Shown here: positions 18,493 to 27,712 of the stretch, piece after piece
Layout of the letters: the number at the start of each line of letters is the position of its first letter
Numbering within the stretch: the first letter of the stretch is position 1
Source of the DNA: Algoriphagus sp. PAP.12
Lineage (GTDB): Bacteria > Bacteroidota > Bacteroidia > Cytophagales > Cyclobacteriaceae
DNA: 64,000 bases
Assembly (NCBI RefSeq): GCF_026652115.1
Contig: NZ_JAPPSQ010000006.1
Span: forward strand, 1 to 64,000
Direction: 5' to 3'
Program-made: the position numbers and the translations under genes
Notes under the pieces: model-generated
Databases searched by the model: none
What the model was told of the DNA's origin: nothing
The model's input: the letters and a program-made list of their open reading frames with translations, nothing else

Positions 18493-19737
18493 CTATTTGG
18501 ACGTGATCCAAGTAGAAGGATTCATTTTTTGAAGGCCTTTCCAAGTTTGGAAGTGGACCTCTGCCTCACCGTTTGCATCGGTAGCGACTTGGCCAATTAC
18601 GTCTTTTGCCTTGACAGTCTGACCTGATTTTACAGAAACGGACTTAAGCTTACTGTATAAGGTATAATATTCCCCATGTTTGATCAAAACGGTCTCGCCA
18701 TATCCCGGCATGGAAGCTACTTTGGCAACTGTCCCATCAAAGACTGATCGAACATTGGAATTTGGTTGGGTTCTGATATTGATTCCATCATTTTGAACAT
18801 AAATCCCCTTCAATGATGGATGGGGGTTGTTTCCATAAGTCATCGTAACAAAACCCGTTTCCACAGGCCAAGGTAATCTTCCTTTATTTCCTGCGAAAGA
18901 ACTGGACAAAGCTGCGGCTTCTGGTGTGAGCGGCATACTACTTCCGGAAGATTTGGTTGCGGTACTATTTTCTTTTTTAGCTGCTGCTTCTGCAAGACGA
19001 ATTTCTTCTTCAATAGCTCTTCTGATCATCGACTCCAATTGCTGCTGTTGCTTTTTGGTGGCAGTGATCTGTTTTTTGATATCTGTTTCTTTTCTAGTCA
19101 GAATATTGACCATTCCCTGCTGGTCTTTGCGAAGTTGTTCCAATTTGGCTCGTTCGCTTTGTTCCTCAGCAAGAACCTTTTGTTTGTCAGCTTTTCTGAC
19201 ATCCAAAAGCTTTCTCTCTTCTTCCAGCTCCACAGAAAGGACTTCTATTTGTGCCGCCTGTTGTTTTCTGCTGTCGGTATACTGCTTGAGATACTTTAAT
19301 CTCATGTAAAGCTGATTGAAAGATCCTGAGCTAAAAACGAAGGCTACTATGGATAAGTTCCTATTCATTTTGGAAGCATTGTAAACCATTCGAGCATATT
19401 CAGCTTTCAAGTCTTTCAGTTCTTGTTCCAAACTTGAAATCTTATCCTCGTTTTCATTGATTTCTTGGTCCAATAGCTTCACCTCTCTAGCTAAGGTGTT
19501 AACTAATCTAGTTTGAGTTTGAAACTGTCTAGTGATGGCATTCAACTCTCCAATGGAGGTTTTTTTGGTAGCTGTCGTTTGCTTTAAGATTGCATCAAAC
19601 TCTCTCAATTTTGCTTGAACTTCAGCTTTTTCCTTCTCTAATTCTTCTCTTGTTTTGCTTGTCTGCGAGAAGGCATTGCCGGAAACAAGTCCAAAAAGAA
19701 ATAATGTAAAACCAAAAATCAGGGCAAATTGACGCAT
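18493..19737 (-). CDS. EnvC-like murein hydrolase activator (coiled coil plus degenerate M23/LytM domain)
   Basis: 414 residues. A signal peptide (ALIFGFTLFLFGLVSGNAFSQ) is followed by a long coiled coil (about residues 28-250, KTREELEKEKAEVQAKL onward). The C-terminal M23/LytM domain (about 285-414) shows NDGINIRTQPNSNVRSVFDG and VLIKHGEYYTLYSKLKSVSVKSGQ. Active LytM enzymes have an H...D zinc pair and an HxH; here the first His is absent (NDGIN) and the terminal segment reads EVHFQTW, so the HxH is lost. This matches EnvC, a non-catalytic activator of AmiA/B-type amidases during septum splitting. The gene is 9 bp downstream of the DUF4292 gene and belongs to the envelope operon. Confidence 0.88.
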   Translation of the reverse strand: MRQFALIFGFTLFLFGLVSGNAFSQTSKTREELEKEKAEVQAKLREFDAILKQTTATKKTSIGELNAITRQFQTQTRLVNTLAREVKLLDQEINENEDKISSLEQELKDLKAEYARMVYNASKMNRNLSIVAFVFSSGSFNQLYMRLKYLKQYTDSRKQQAAQIEVLSVELEEERKLLDVRKADKQKVLAEEQSERAKLEQLRKDQQGMVNILTRKETDIKKQITATKKQQQQLESMIRRAIEEEIRLAEAAAKKENSTATKSSGSSMPLTPEAAALSSSFAGNKGRLPWPVETGFVTMTYGNNPHPSLKGIYVQNDGINIRTQPNSNVRSVFDGTVAKVASMPGYGETVLIKHGEYYTLYSKLKSVSVKSGQTVKAKDVIGQVATDANGEAEVHFQTWKGLQKMNPSTWITSK

Positions 19738-19746
19738 GCTAGCTTT

Positions 19747-20499
19747 TTAGAATCTAAATGGGAAGCTTAATGGAGATGATTGAGGATCGATATTTACCCA
19801 TTCCAAATTAATGATGGTATTCTGGGTTCCTTCTGGAAGTTTATAGGCCAATTTATAAAGAACGTCGGCTGGAAACGGTTTGCCATTGATGTCTTGATAA
19901 GTTGCAAAGCTAGCCAATAAACTGCCTCGGTCATCCAGAGAATTACTGACAAGTTCTGAGACTTTTGCATAGTTAACGTCTACTTTGCTAAAATAGCGTA
20001 CCCGCTCGCGTACTTGTGTTAATTCATAGGCTTTGCCCACTCGGACTAGGCGGTCACTGTAATCAAAAACATAGGGTGGATTGGCCCAAAGGAGGTTTTG
20101 AAAAAGATCAAGTGAAAGCTTTAAACCATAATAATTTTCAAATTCGGCAAATGTCAAATTCACATCCTCTTTTCCCAGTCTGTCCTTTATTTGGATTTTT
20201 TCTTGAGTAATCAAACCTCTAACTGCCTCCATTCCCATTCCTGGAGAGATTGTAAACCAAAGAACACTGTCTTTTTTTGCCCGAAGGTTCATGGTTCCTC
20301 TGGTGATTTTACCGGACTCTTCCTCAATTACTATTTTGGCTTTGGCACTGATAAAATCAAAGTCTGCATAGACAGGGGAGAAGTCCTCCATTTTTCCATC
20401 AGATTCAAATAAGACAGTTTTTTTAGCACAAGAATTCAAAAAAATCACACTTACGATCAGTAGGAGTGGGGTCAGAAATTTACTCATGGTATTTTCCAT
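19747..20499 (-). CDS. DUF4292 family lipoprotein
   Basis: 250 residues. A lipoprotein signal (MSKFLTPLLLIVSVIFLNSCAKK) precedes a DUF4292 domain, in which segments such as FDFISAKAKIVIEEESGKITRGTMNLRAKKDSVLWFTISPGMGMEAVRGLIT suggest a LolA/LolB-like fold (inference). Two ATGs lie close together (20499 and 20487); both overlap the end of the upstream TPR gene by 8-20 bases, which points to translational coupling. In Bacteroidota this gene is commonly linked with an M23/EnvC-like gene, as here. A role in lipoprotein or envelope traffic is plausible but unproven. Confidence 0.85.
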   Translation of the reverse strand: MENTMSKFLTPLLLIVSVIFLNSCAKKTVLFESDGKMEDFSPVYADFDFISAKAKIVIEEESGKITRGTMNLRAKKDSVLWFTISPGMGMEAVRGLITQEKIQIKDRLGKEDVNLTFAEFENYYGLKLSLDLFQNLLWANPPYVFDYSDRLVRVGKAYELTQVRERVRYFSKVDVNYAKVSELVSNSLDDRGSLLASFATYQDINGKPFPADVLYKLAYKLPEGTQNTIINLEWVNIDPQSSPLSFPFRF

Positions 20500-22207
20500 C
20501 TTTGATTTTTAAGGGCAATTTTTCAGAAGCCTCAGGGCTATCTGCAGCTTTCTTCCAATAGCTAATCGCCTCTGTTTTGTCACCTAAATGATAAAGGATA
20601 TCTCCAAAATGTTCCAGCATTACACCACTAGGCTCATTTTCATGCTCCATGGCCAAAGCCATATACTTTTTAGCATCTTCATAATCTCCCAGCTGGAATA
20701 ATACCCAAGCGTATGTATCCAAAAAAGTGCCATTGTCTGGAAATTTCTTAACAACTTTTTCAGACATGGTTTTTGCTTTCTCCAAATCCTGCTTTTCTAG
20801 GGAAAGGAAATAGGCGTAATTGTTCAGTGTTTGCTCGTCATTCGGGTTTAAAGCAAGTGCTTTTTCAAAGTAACTGAAGGCCGAATCTTTTTCTCCCAAA
20901 TTGTAAAGGGAACTTCCTAAAGAGCCAAAAGCAACTTGATCCATTTGGGCATTGGCATTATTGTTTAATTCAATTGCTTTCTCCAAAGAAACGACTGCCG
21001 CACTGTCTTTTTTTACTGCAGACTTTACCACTCCATCGTAGAACCAGAATTCTGGATTCTCAGGAAATTCATCTACTCCCATGACGGTGTATTTTTCTGC
21101 CTCAACGAAATCAGGGTTTTCACCAAAAGAACCCAAAATCACCTGCTCCAATAATTTGGCGTTTTTCGGATTCAGATTAAGTGATTTTTTAAAAAGACCA
21201 ATGGCTTCTTCCTGTTGGTTTTCTCTAGCCTTTCTTTCTCCCAAAGCCTCATAGATCGCCGCATTCTCTGGTTCTGTCTCCATCATATAGCCTGAGAGCG
21301 TATCCAAAAGCTTTTCTCTTTCCGGCGTTTTAATCTCATTCAAAAATGAAATAAAAGCTCTGGATTTGACCTCTGGATCTAAGTCCGGACTTGAAAAAGC
21401 TTGAATTAGGTATTTATTAGACTTTTGGATGTCTCCTTTTTCTTTCCAAAGAGAATGGGCAGCCATCTGCAATTCCGGTTGATTTGGGTATTTGCCCATT
21501 TCAGTATTTACCAAATCAAGAGCATCATCCAGCCGGTTATTGTTATATAAGATTTCGACTAGGTTGAGTACGTAATTCGGGTTGCCTGGTCTTGCTTCGA
21601 TTAGCTTTTCGCCCTCTTCAATTGCTTTTGAAAGTTCATTTTTTTGAAGATAAATTCGTTGTTTTTGGATCGTAATTGGTTCCATTACACCATAATATTC
21701 CTCTGCTCTGTCTAAAACCACCAAAGCTTTATCAAATTCTTTGGCATTCAAAAGAATAGATGCTAAATCCAAATTGTACTGTTGGTTATGCTCCCCGTCT
21801 GCAGTCAATTGATCCAGAATCTCGGCAGCCTTTAGTGGTTGTTTGAGATTGGTATAAATCTCAGCCACCATCAAGGCGTAATATTTATTTTGAGGATCAA
21901 GTTCTACTGCCTTTTCAGCAAATGGAAGTGCTTTTTCAGCTTGGTTTGCTCGAGAATAGATTTCTGCAATTTTGTAGTTAATAGCAGGTTCGTCAGGAGT
22001 GAGTTCCAGTGATTTTTGAAAATAAAAAAATGCTTTGTCAAGGTCGCCTAAGTTCATTTGCTTAGTGCCTTCTATAAAATAACGACTGGCCATGGCCTCC
22101 GTTTCTTGCTGTTTTCTCTCTTTTTTGGAAAGCTTTTCTTGAGAAAAACCATTCCAGACAATCAGTGAGAGAAGTGTATATAGAATTAGAAATTTCTTTG
22201 AAATCAC
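20480..22207 (-). CDS. Tetratricopeptide repeat protein, exported
   Basis: 575 residues with a signal peptide (FLILYTLLSLIVWNGFSQ) and about a dozen TPR units along the chain. Examples are GDLDKAFFYFQKSLELTPDEPAINYKIAEIY near residue 55 and GEKDSAFSYFEKALALNPNDEQTLNNYAYF near 440. Such proteins are periplasmic scaffolds. It overlaps the DUF4292 gene and heads the envelope operon TPR-DUF4292-EnvC-tatA-gatA-mltD. A 123-bp gap with a small hairpin (22271-22289) separates it from the flippase gene. Confidence 0.88.
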   Translation of the reverse strand: MISKKFLILYTLLSLIVWNGFSQEKLSKKERKQQETEAMASRYFIEGTKQMNLGDLDKAFFYFQKSLELTPDEPAINYKIAEIYSRANQAEKALPFAEKAVELDPQNKYYALMVAEIYTNLKQPLKAAEILDQLTADGEHNQQYNLDLASILLNAKEFDKALVVLDRAEEYYGVMEPITIQKQRIYLQKNELSKAIEEGEKLIEARPGNPNYVLNLVEILYNNNRLDDALDLVNTEMGKYPNQPELQMAAHSLWKEKGDIQKSNKYLIQAFSSPDLDPEVKSRAFISFLNEIKTPEREKLLDTLSGYMMETEPENAAIYEALGERKARENQQEEAIGLFKKSLNLNPKNAKLLEQVILGSFGENPDFVEAEKYTVMGVDEFPENPEFWFYDGVVKSAVKKDSAAVVSLEKAIELNNNANAQMDQVAFGSLGSSLYNLGEKDSAFSYFEKALALNPNDEQTLNNYAYFLSLEKQDLEKAKTMSEKVVKKFPDNGTFLDTYAWVLFQLGDYEDAKKYMALAMEHENEPSGVMLEHFGDILYHLGDKTEAISYWKKAADSPEASEKLPLKIKDGKYHE

Positions 22208-22270
22208 GAGATACAGGTGTTGAGAATCAGATCACAAACATAATGCCTTTTGATGAAAGGCTTTTAGAAA

Positions 22271-22289
22271 GATTCTTTCAAAAAGAATC
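22271..22289 (-). terminator. Possible weak terminator after the flippase gene
   Basis: Perfect 7-bp stem GATTCTT / AAGAATC with a 5-base loop, followed on the minus strand by TTTCT. It lies between the flippase stop (22331) and the TPR start (22207). The stem is AT-rich and the T run is broken, so it may be only a weak terminator. Confidence 0.35.
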
Positions 22290-22330
22290 AGGTGTGTAAC
22301 ATACAAAAGCAAAAAATGATCCCAATTATT

Positions 22331-23830
22331 TTAGGAAGTTTTTCTCTTTAGATTTTTTAGGGTCTCTTTTTCCAATAAAATCAAAATAAGTGCAAATGGA
22401 ATCAGTAGTCCATTTTTGCCAATGAAGTTTAAAACTGGACTGCCTAGATCCATAAAGAATCCAGCGTAACTGAGTGCAAATGCAAATATGAGATAGAGTA
22501 CATCTTTACCTGTCTGATATGGGATTGGATAAAACTTTTGGCCATAAACAAAGCAAAGGATACACATCACCAAATAGCAAAGAATTGTGCTCAGGGACCC
22601 TCCTATATATCCGTATTTTGGAACTATAAGGAAGATCACAAGCAAAGTGACTACAGCACCTGCTAGAGTAATCCAAAAGCTATATTTGGTCTGGTCAGTG
22701 ATTTTGAACCAAATGGAAAGATTGAAATAAATACCCAATAGTAAATATCCCATCAAGAGCATAGGTACGATAAACATTCCGGATTCATAAACTTCATTTC
22801 TTAAAAATAGGGGGCCTACCCAAAACAAATTGACCGATATAGCCACCATCAGGAATGAACAGAAAATGATAAAAGCATGCATCACTTTCCCATAAAGCTG
22901 CGGGCTGTCTTTATCATTGGAATTACTAAAGAAAAATGGTTCTGCTGCATATTTGAAGGCTTGAACCACCAAATTCATTAGAATAGCGAGTTTGAAATTT
23001 GCCCCGAAAACACCCCCTGCTTCCCTGCTCGTCATTCCGGAATAGAAATTCTCAGGGAGTAAATATTCGAAAAGAAATCTTGATAGTAATTCATTGGTAA
23101 CTCCTGCCAATCCCATGAAAAGAAGAGGAATGGAATAATCCCACATGGGTTTGAGGATTTCTTTTTCCAGTTTGAATCTGAAAAGTCCGGCTTTCCACCA
23201 GACAAATGGAATAATCAATCCATTGGCAAAAAGGTTGGCCAGCAAAATATATTCAACCCCCCAATCTGAACGATATCCTAAGAATCCATCCGGAATGATT
23301 CCTTCTGCAATCATTTTTGGAAAAATGGCAATCAAAAGAATATTGAAAGCCACATTCATGAAGATGTTGAGAAGTTTGGCTGTTGCAAAGACAATAGGCC
23401 TGTTGTCTAATCTCAGCTTTGCAAATGGAATAGCCAGAATCGCGTCAAAAGATAGAATTAAGGCTGTCCATCTAAATAGATAAGCTTGGCCTGGATAATC
23501 CATCCAAATTGATAGAGATGGAGCTAACAAATAAAGCCCGGTTCCAAGACCGAGAGTTGTTAGGATTAGTAAGGACTGAGTATTGTTGTAAACTCGATTG
23601 GGATCTAAGTTTTTTCCGGTTGAAAAACGGAAAAAACTGGTTTCCATTCCGTAGGTGAAAATGATATTTAAAAATCCGACCAGAGCATAGATACTTGTAA
23701 AGGAACCCATGGATTCCGTGCTCAGATACTCTGTATATAGAATAATCAGTAAAAAATTAATGGACCGGCCCAAAATGCTGCTCAGTCCATAAATTGCGGT
23801 TTGCCCGGCGAGTTTTTTTAAACTACTCAT
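22331..23830 (-). CDS. Polysaccharide/lipid-linked oligosaccharide flippase (MATE-like, Wzx family)
   Basis: 499 residues with about 12-14 hydrophobic segments and the typical N-terminus LKKLAGQTAIYGLSSILGRSINFLLIILYT of RfbX/Wzx-like polysaccharide biosynthesis proteins. These flip lipid-linked sugar repeats across the inner membrane. A charged loop around residues 265-310 (EAGGVFGANFKLAILMNLVVQAFKYAAEPFF) is conserved in the group. It ends in a lysine-rich tail (KETLKNLKRKTS). The substrate is not predictable. The gene follows the enoyl-CoA hydratase gene by 15 bp but shares no obvious function with it. Confidence 0.88.
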   Translation of the reverse strand: MSSLKKLAGQTAIYGLSSILGRSINFLLIILYTEYLSTESMGSFTSIYALVGFLNIIFTYGMETSFFRFSTGKNLDPNRVYNNTQSLLILTTLGLGTGLYLLAPSLSIWMDYPGQAYLFRWTALILSFDAILAIPFAKLRLDNRPIVFATAKLLNIFMNVAFNILLIAIFPKMIAEGIIPDGFLGYRSDWGVEYILLANLFANGLIIPFVWWKAGLFRFKLEKEILKPMWDYSIPLLFMGLAGVTNELLSRFLFEYLLPENFYSGMTSREAGGVFGANFKLAILMNLVVQAFKYAAEPFFFSNSNDKDSPQLYGKVMHAFIIFCSFLMVAISVNLFWVGPLFLRNEVYESGMFIVPMLLMGYLLLGIYFNLSIWFKITDQTKYSFWITLAGAVVTLLVIFLIVPKYGYIGGSLSTILCYLVMCILCFVYGQKFYPIPYQTGKDVLYLIFAFALSYAGFFMDLGSPVLNFIGKNGLLIPFALILILLEKETLKNLKRKTS

Positions 23831-23845
23831 GAAGTACCAAGGGAC

Positions 23846-24631
23846 TTATTCTCCCTTGAAAATTGGTTTTCTTTTCTCTAAAAATGCACTGGTTCCCTCC
23901 ACATAATCTCCGGATTTCACGCAACGTGCAAAGCTGTTTGCCTCTGTTTGGAATCCGTTTTCATCCGATAAAAAGGCTGCATTGACACAGTCAACAATCA
24001 TTCCAATTGCAAGAGGAGCTTTGGACATAATTTTGGCAATGATTTCTTCTGCCTTGTCCATAGCGTCTATTTTGGTAGGTAAAACATAATTGACCAGATT
24101 CAATTTGAGTGCCTCATCGGCTCCGATCATATCTCCTGTCATCATCAATTCATTGGCTTTGCCTCTGCCTACCAAAATGGTTAAGCGCTGAGTGCCACCG
24201 TAACCTGGTATAATTCCCAAGTTTACTTCAGGTTGGCCAAATTTTGCATTTGCTGTAGCAATACGAATATGACAAGCCATCGCCAATTCACATCCACCAC
24301 CCAAAGTATAGCCGTTTGTTACAGCAATAACCGGTTTGTGGCAGTTTTCAATCATGGCAAAAATTTCTTGACCGTTCTCAGCAAATTTGCGGGCATTCAC
24401 CTCATTCAATTCTGAGATTTCTTGGATATCAGCACCAGCTACGAAAGCTTTTTCTCCAGATCCTGTGATAATTACAGCCTTGATGCCTTTGTTATCGACA
24501 ACCTCCTCGAAAATCTCCCTCAGTTCGTCTAACGTAGCAAAATTGAGTGCATTCATTTTGTCTTCCCTGTTTACGGTCAGGTAAAGAACGCCGTCTTTTT
24601 CTTCAGTTAGAATATTTCGAAAATCTTCCAT
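23846..24631 (-). CDS. Enoyl-CoA hydratase/isomerase (crotonase family)
   Basis: 261 residues from the ATG at 24631 (MEDFRNILTEEKDGVLYLTVNR). An upstream in-frame start at 24664 would add a hydrophobic leader unlike the family, so the shorter form is chosen. Crotonase motifs are visible: the oxyanion-hole segment AFVAGADIQEI near residue 65, NGYTLGGGCELAMACHIRIA near 103, and the catalytic glutamate region GQPEVNLGIIPGYGGTQRL near 130. It hydrates trans-2-enoyl-CoA in fatty-acid or amino-acid degradation; both catalytic glutamates appear to be present. No other beta-oxidation genes are adjacent. Confidence 0.92.
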   Translation of the reverse strand: MEDFRNILTEEKDGVLYLTVNREDKMNALNFATLDELREIFEEVVDNKGIKAVIITGSGEKAFVAGADIQEISELNEVNARKFAENGQEIFAMIENCHKPVIAVTNGYTLGGGCELAMACHIRIATANAKFGQPEVNLGIIPGYGGTQRLTILVGRGKANELMMTGDMIGADEALKLNLVNYVLPTKIDAMDKAEEIIAKIMSKAPLAIGMIVDCVNAAFLSDENGFQTEANSFARCVKSGDYVEGTSAFLEKRKPIFKGE

Positions 24632-24791
24632 AGAATATGAATTCAGTAAGAAACAAATATACAAGAGGGGTAGCCAATCCCAAATTACATCTTGGGAAAA
24701 TCCAAAAACTGTGAAATCCTCAAATAAGAAATGTGTCCAGCTTTTTGATCTAAATTAATCATTTTCAAGGCTCCGTCCAGCATTTTTTATT

Positions 24792-24799
24792 TACTTTTG
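24792..24799 (+). promoter_or_regulatory. Possible Bacteroidota -7 promoter element of isocitrate dehydrogenase
   Basis: TACTTTTG fits the Bacteroidota -7 consensus TAnnTTTG and lies 35 bp before the ATG. A matching TTTG -33 element at the right distance is not visible, so the call rests on one box. Confidence 0.35.
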
Positions 24800-24833
24800 C
24801 CCCAGAAAAATTTAAACCAAATCCAAATTATAT

Positions 24834-26288
24834 ATGTCTTCAAAAAGAAAAATCACTGTTGCCTACGGTGATGGTATCGGACCAGAGATCATGAAAGCCA
24901 CATTGAATATTCTAGAAGCCGCTGGTGCGCAATTAGAATATGATGTGATTGAAATCGGTGAGCAGGTTTATTTGAAAGGAATTTCTTCCGGAATGGAACC
25001 TAGTGCTTTCGATTCTCTTCGTGAAACCAAAGTATTTTTGAAGTCTCCAATTACCACTCCTCAAGGTGGTGGATTTAAGTCATTGAACGTGACAACCCGT
25101 ACTTCTTTCGGTTTGTATGCGAACGTAAGACCTTGTAAATCTTTCTCTCCATTCATTCAGACTCATTTTCCTGAGACTGATATGGTCATCATTCGTGAGA
25201 ACGAAGAGGATTTATATGCAGGAATAGAGCACAGACAAACTCAGGAAGTTGTACAGTCTTTGAAATTGATTTCTAGACCGGGATCTGAGAAAATTATCCG
25301 TTATGCATTTGAATATGCTAAGAAAAACGGTCGTCAAAAAGTGACTTGTATGACCAAGGATAACATCATGAAGTTGGCGGATGGATTATTCCACAAGACT
25401 TTTGATGAAATCGCAAAAGAATACCCAGATATCAAAGCTGATCACAAAATCATAGATATCGGAACTGCTTTGATCGCTGATAGACCGGAGATGTTCGATG
25501 TGGTTGTTACTTTGAACTTGTATGGTGATATTATTTCCGATGTAGCTGCTCAAGTAACTGGTTCAGTTGGTTTGGGAGGTTCTGCCAACGTAGGTGAGGA
25601 AGTGGCTATGTTCGAAGCAATCCACGGATCTGCTCCAGATATCGCAGGAATGGACCTTGCAAACCCTTCAGGTTTGTTGAACGGTGCAATCATGATGTTG
25701 GTGCATATCGGTCAGCCAGAAGTTGCTGAGAAAGTTGCCAATGCTTGGATGAAAACTTTGGAGGACGGAATCCACACAGGAGATATCTATCAAGAAGAAC
25801 TTTCTACCAAGAAAGTAGGTACTCAGGAATTTGCTGCCGCTGTCATTGAAAGAATGGGGCAGAAGCCAGAGAAAATGACTCCTGCCTCTTTCAATACTGA
25901 AGATACAGAGCCAATGAATATCTTCGTTACTGACAAGCCAAAGCAAGATAAAAAGTTGATTGGGGTTGATGTTTTCGTTGATTGGAATGAAAGCGGAAGA
26001 GATCCTCAAGTATTGGGTGAGACTTTGAGAAAAGCCAATGCAGCGGGTCTTCAGTTGACCTTGATCACTAACCGTGGTATCAAAGTATTCCCAGGTGGAA
26101 TGAAGGAATCTTTCTGTACTGATCACTGGAGATGTAGATTCCAAAATGCTGAGCAATCAGAAATTTCTCCAGCTCAGATTCTGGATCTATTGAAGCAAAT
26201 CGGAGACTTAGGATTGGAATTCATCCAAGTTGCTAATTTGTATTCTTTCGACGGCGTGAGAGGTTATTCCTTGGCTCAAGGAGAATAA
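24834..26288 (+). CDS. icd: NADP-dependent isocitrate dehydrogenase
   Basis: 484 residues, longer than the E. coli enzyme because it has a C-terminal extension (about residues 345-484, MNIFVTDKPKQDKKLIGVDVFVDWNESGRDP), as in the roughly 480-500-residue bacterial isocitrate dehydrogenases. The enzyme converts isocitrate to 2-oxoglutarate and CO2 in the TCA cycle. Motifs are ITVAYGDGIGPEIM at the N-terminus, the substrate loop IIRENEEDLYAGIEHRQT, VTCMTKDNIMK, the metal site NLYGDIISDVAAQ, and EAIHGSAPDIAGMDLANPSG. It is divergent from the enoyl-CoA hydratase gene and ends in its own terminator, so it is probably monocistronic. NADP rather than NAD use is inferred from the subfamily. Confidence 0.93.
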   Translation: MSSKRKITVAYGDGIGPEIMKATLNILEAAGAQLEYDVIEIGEQVYLKGISSGMEPSAFDSLRETKVFLKSPITTPQGGGFKSLNVTTRTSFGLYANVRPCKSFSPFIQTHFPETDMVIIRENEEDLYAGIEHRQTQEVVQSLKLISRPGSEKIIRYAFEYAKKNGRQKVTCMTKDNIMKLADGLFHKTFDEIAKEYPDIKADHKIIDIGTALIADRPEMFDVVVTLNLYGDIISDVAAQVTGSVGLGGSANVGEEVAMFEAIHGSAPDIAGMDLANPSGLLNGAIMMLVHIGQPEVAEKVANAWMKTLEDGIHTGDIYQEELSTKKVGTQEFAAAVIERMGQKPEKMTPASFNTEDTEPMNIFVTDKPKQDKKLIGVDVFVDWNESGRDPQVLGETLRKANAAGLQLTLITNRGIKVFPGGMKESFCTDHWRCRFQNAEQSEISPAQILDLLKQIGDLGLEFIQVANLYSFDGVRGYSLAQGE

Positions 26289-26350
26289 GACTTGAAATTT
26301 GAAATTCAAGATTTGAAATTGGATTTCGATTTACAATAAAATTAAAGATT

Positions 26351-26374
26351 AAGGGAGGAAGGAATTTCTCCCTT
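26351..26374 (+). terminator. Terminator after isocitrate dehydrogenase
   Basis: Stem AAGGGAG / CTCCCTT with a 10-base loop, followed by TCTTTTTG. It lies 60 bp after the stop and 37 bp before the glycosyltransferase start. Confidence 0.65.
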
Positions 26375-26410
26375 TCTTTTTGTCCTATATTTTTCCAATT
26401 TCGGTGTTGT

Positions 26411-27712
26411 ATGGAGCACAAACTTTCCAAAAGAGTACTAATCATTACCTATTATTGGCCGCCTAGTGCGGGTTCAGGGGTTCAGCGCTGGCTGAAATTT
26501 GCCAAATATCTTCCTGAGGCCTATTGGGAACCAGTCATTTTTACTCCGGAAAACCCAGATTTTGATTTGCAAGATGAATCCTTGTTAAAAGAGATTCCAG
26601 AATCCTTAGAAGTGATCAAATTCCCTATTTGGGAACCTTATTCCTTGGTTTCAAAAATCAGGGGAAAAGGAAAAAGTCATCCAGCTAGGATGCTGGAACA
26701 AAAAGATAAAGGATGGATTGAGAAAGCATCCATTTGGTTGAGAGCTAATTACCTGGTGCCGGACCCAAGAGTGTTTTGGGTGAAGCCTTCGGTTAAATTT
26801 TTGACTGATTTGCTTTCCAATGGACAATTTGAGGCCATAATTACGACCGGGCCTCCCCATTCCATGCACTTGATCGGTAGAGATCTGAAAAGGAAAACGG
26901 GCATCAAATGGATTGCGGATTTTCGTGACCCTTGGTCCGAATGGGAGTTTTTGGACACACTTCCTATGAAGGATTCTGTTCGCCAAAAGCATCAAAAACT
27001 CGAGAAAGAAGTTTTGAAAGAAGCGGATCAGGTATTGACTATTTCCCCAACTTTTCAGAGGGATTTGGAGAAAATCAGCAGGCGGAAAATCAAATTATTA
27101 ACCAATGGCTTTGATCCAGCAGATTTACCTCAAGGATTTCAGTCGAAGAAAAAAGAAAAAGGAAAGCTGCATTTGGTTTATACAGGAATCATTGATGCTA
27201 TCCGAAATCCAATTCCACTTTTGAAATCTATCAAAGAAGAGTTCAAAGGGACGGGAGAAGAGGTAAGTATGAGTTTCGTAGGAAAAGTAAGTGAGCCGGT
27301 TCAGGAATTTGTAAAAAATGACAATTGGTTAAAAGAGCACATCAAGTTTCCTGGATATGTAAGTCATCAAGAGGTATTTGATTTTTATGCCAATGCAGAT
27401 GCTTTGGTGTTGATCCTGACCGATACCAAAAACGCAAAAGGCAATATTCCCGGGAAGCTTTTTGAATATTTAGCGATAGGAATACCTGTTTTAGCTCTTG
27501 GAGATCCTAATGGAGATTCTGCTCAGCTTTTAAAAGCTTCAATTCAAAATCAAGTGCTTTCTCATGAAAATTTGGTAGGCATTCAAGTAGCTTTGAGGAA
27601 AATAATGGATGGAGATTTTGCCGGAGAAAGTGGTGGGAATCCTGATGAGTATTCCCGAAAGAATTTAGCAATCAAACTTGGAGGAATCCTCGATGAAAAT
27701 TCCCTTTCTTGA
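26411..27712 (+). CDS. Glycosyltransferase, family 4-like (GT-B fold)
   Basis: 433 residues. The N-terminus VLIITYYWPPSAGSGVQRWLKFAKYLPE is characteristic of a Bacteroidota group of GT4-like glycosyltransferases. The donor-binding half includes LVYTGIIDAIRNPIPLLKSI, FPGYVSHQEVFDFYANADALVLI and the acidic segment GNIPGKLFEYLAIGIPVLALG, which binds the sugar nucleotide. It is probably cytoplasmic or peripheral and builds a surface polysaccharide or glycolipid. Its 3' end overlaps the start of the broken DegT aminotransferase gene by 20 bp, so the two formed a sugar-modification pair. The gene itself is intact. Confidence 0.9.
   Translation: MEHKLSKRVLIITYYWPPSAGSGVQRWLKFAKYLPEAYWEPVIFTPENPDFDLQDESLLKEIPESLEVIKFPIWEPYSLVSKIRGKGKSHPARMLEQKDKGWIEKASIWLRANYLVPDPRVFWVKPSVKFLTDLLSNGQFEAIITTGPPHSMHLIGRDLKRKTGIKWIADFRDPWSEWEFLDTLPMKDSVRQKHQKLEKEVLKEADQVLTISPTFQRDLEKISRRKIKLLTNGFDPADLPQGFQSKKKEKGKLHLVYTGIIDAIRNPIPLLKSIKEEFKGTGEEVSMSFVGKVSEPVQEFVKNDNWLKEHIKFPGYVSHQEVFDFYANADALVLILTDTKNAKGNIPGKLFEYLAIGIPVLALGDPNGDSAQLLKASIQNQVLSHENLVGIQVALRKIMDGDFAGESGGNPDEYSRKNLAIKLGGILDENSLS

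Noticed and set aside
24632..24664. Extended start of the enoyl-CoA hydratase
   Set aside because: A short hydrophobic leader unlike the cytoplasmic crotonase family; ATG 24631 is preferred.
25668..26156. 162-codon minus-strand frame opposite isocitrate dehydrogenase
   Set aside because: Wholly antisense to a conserved enzyme, no motif and no signal.
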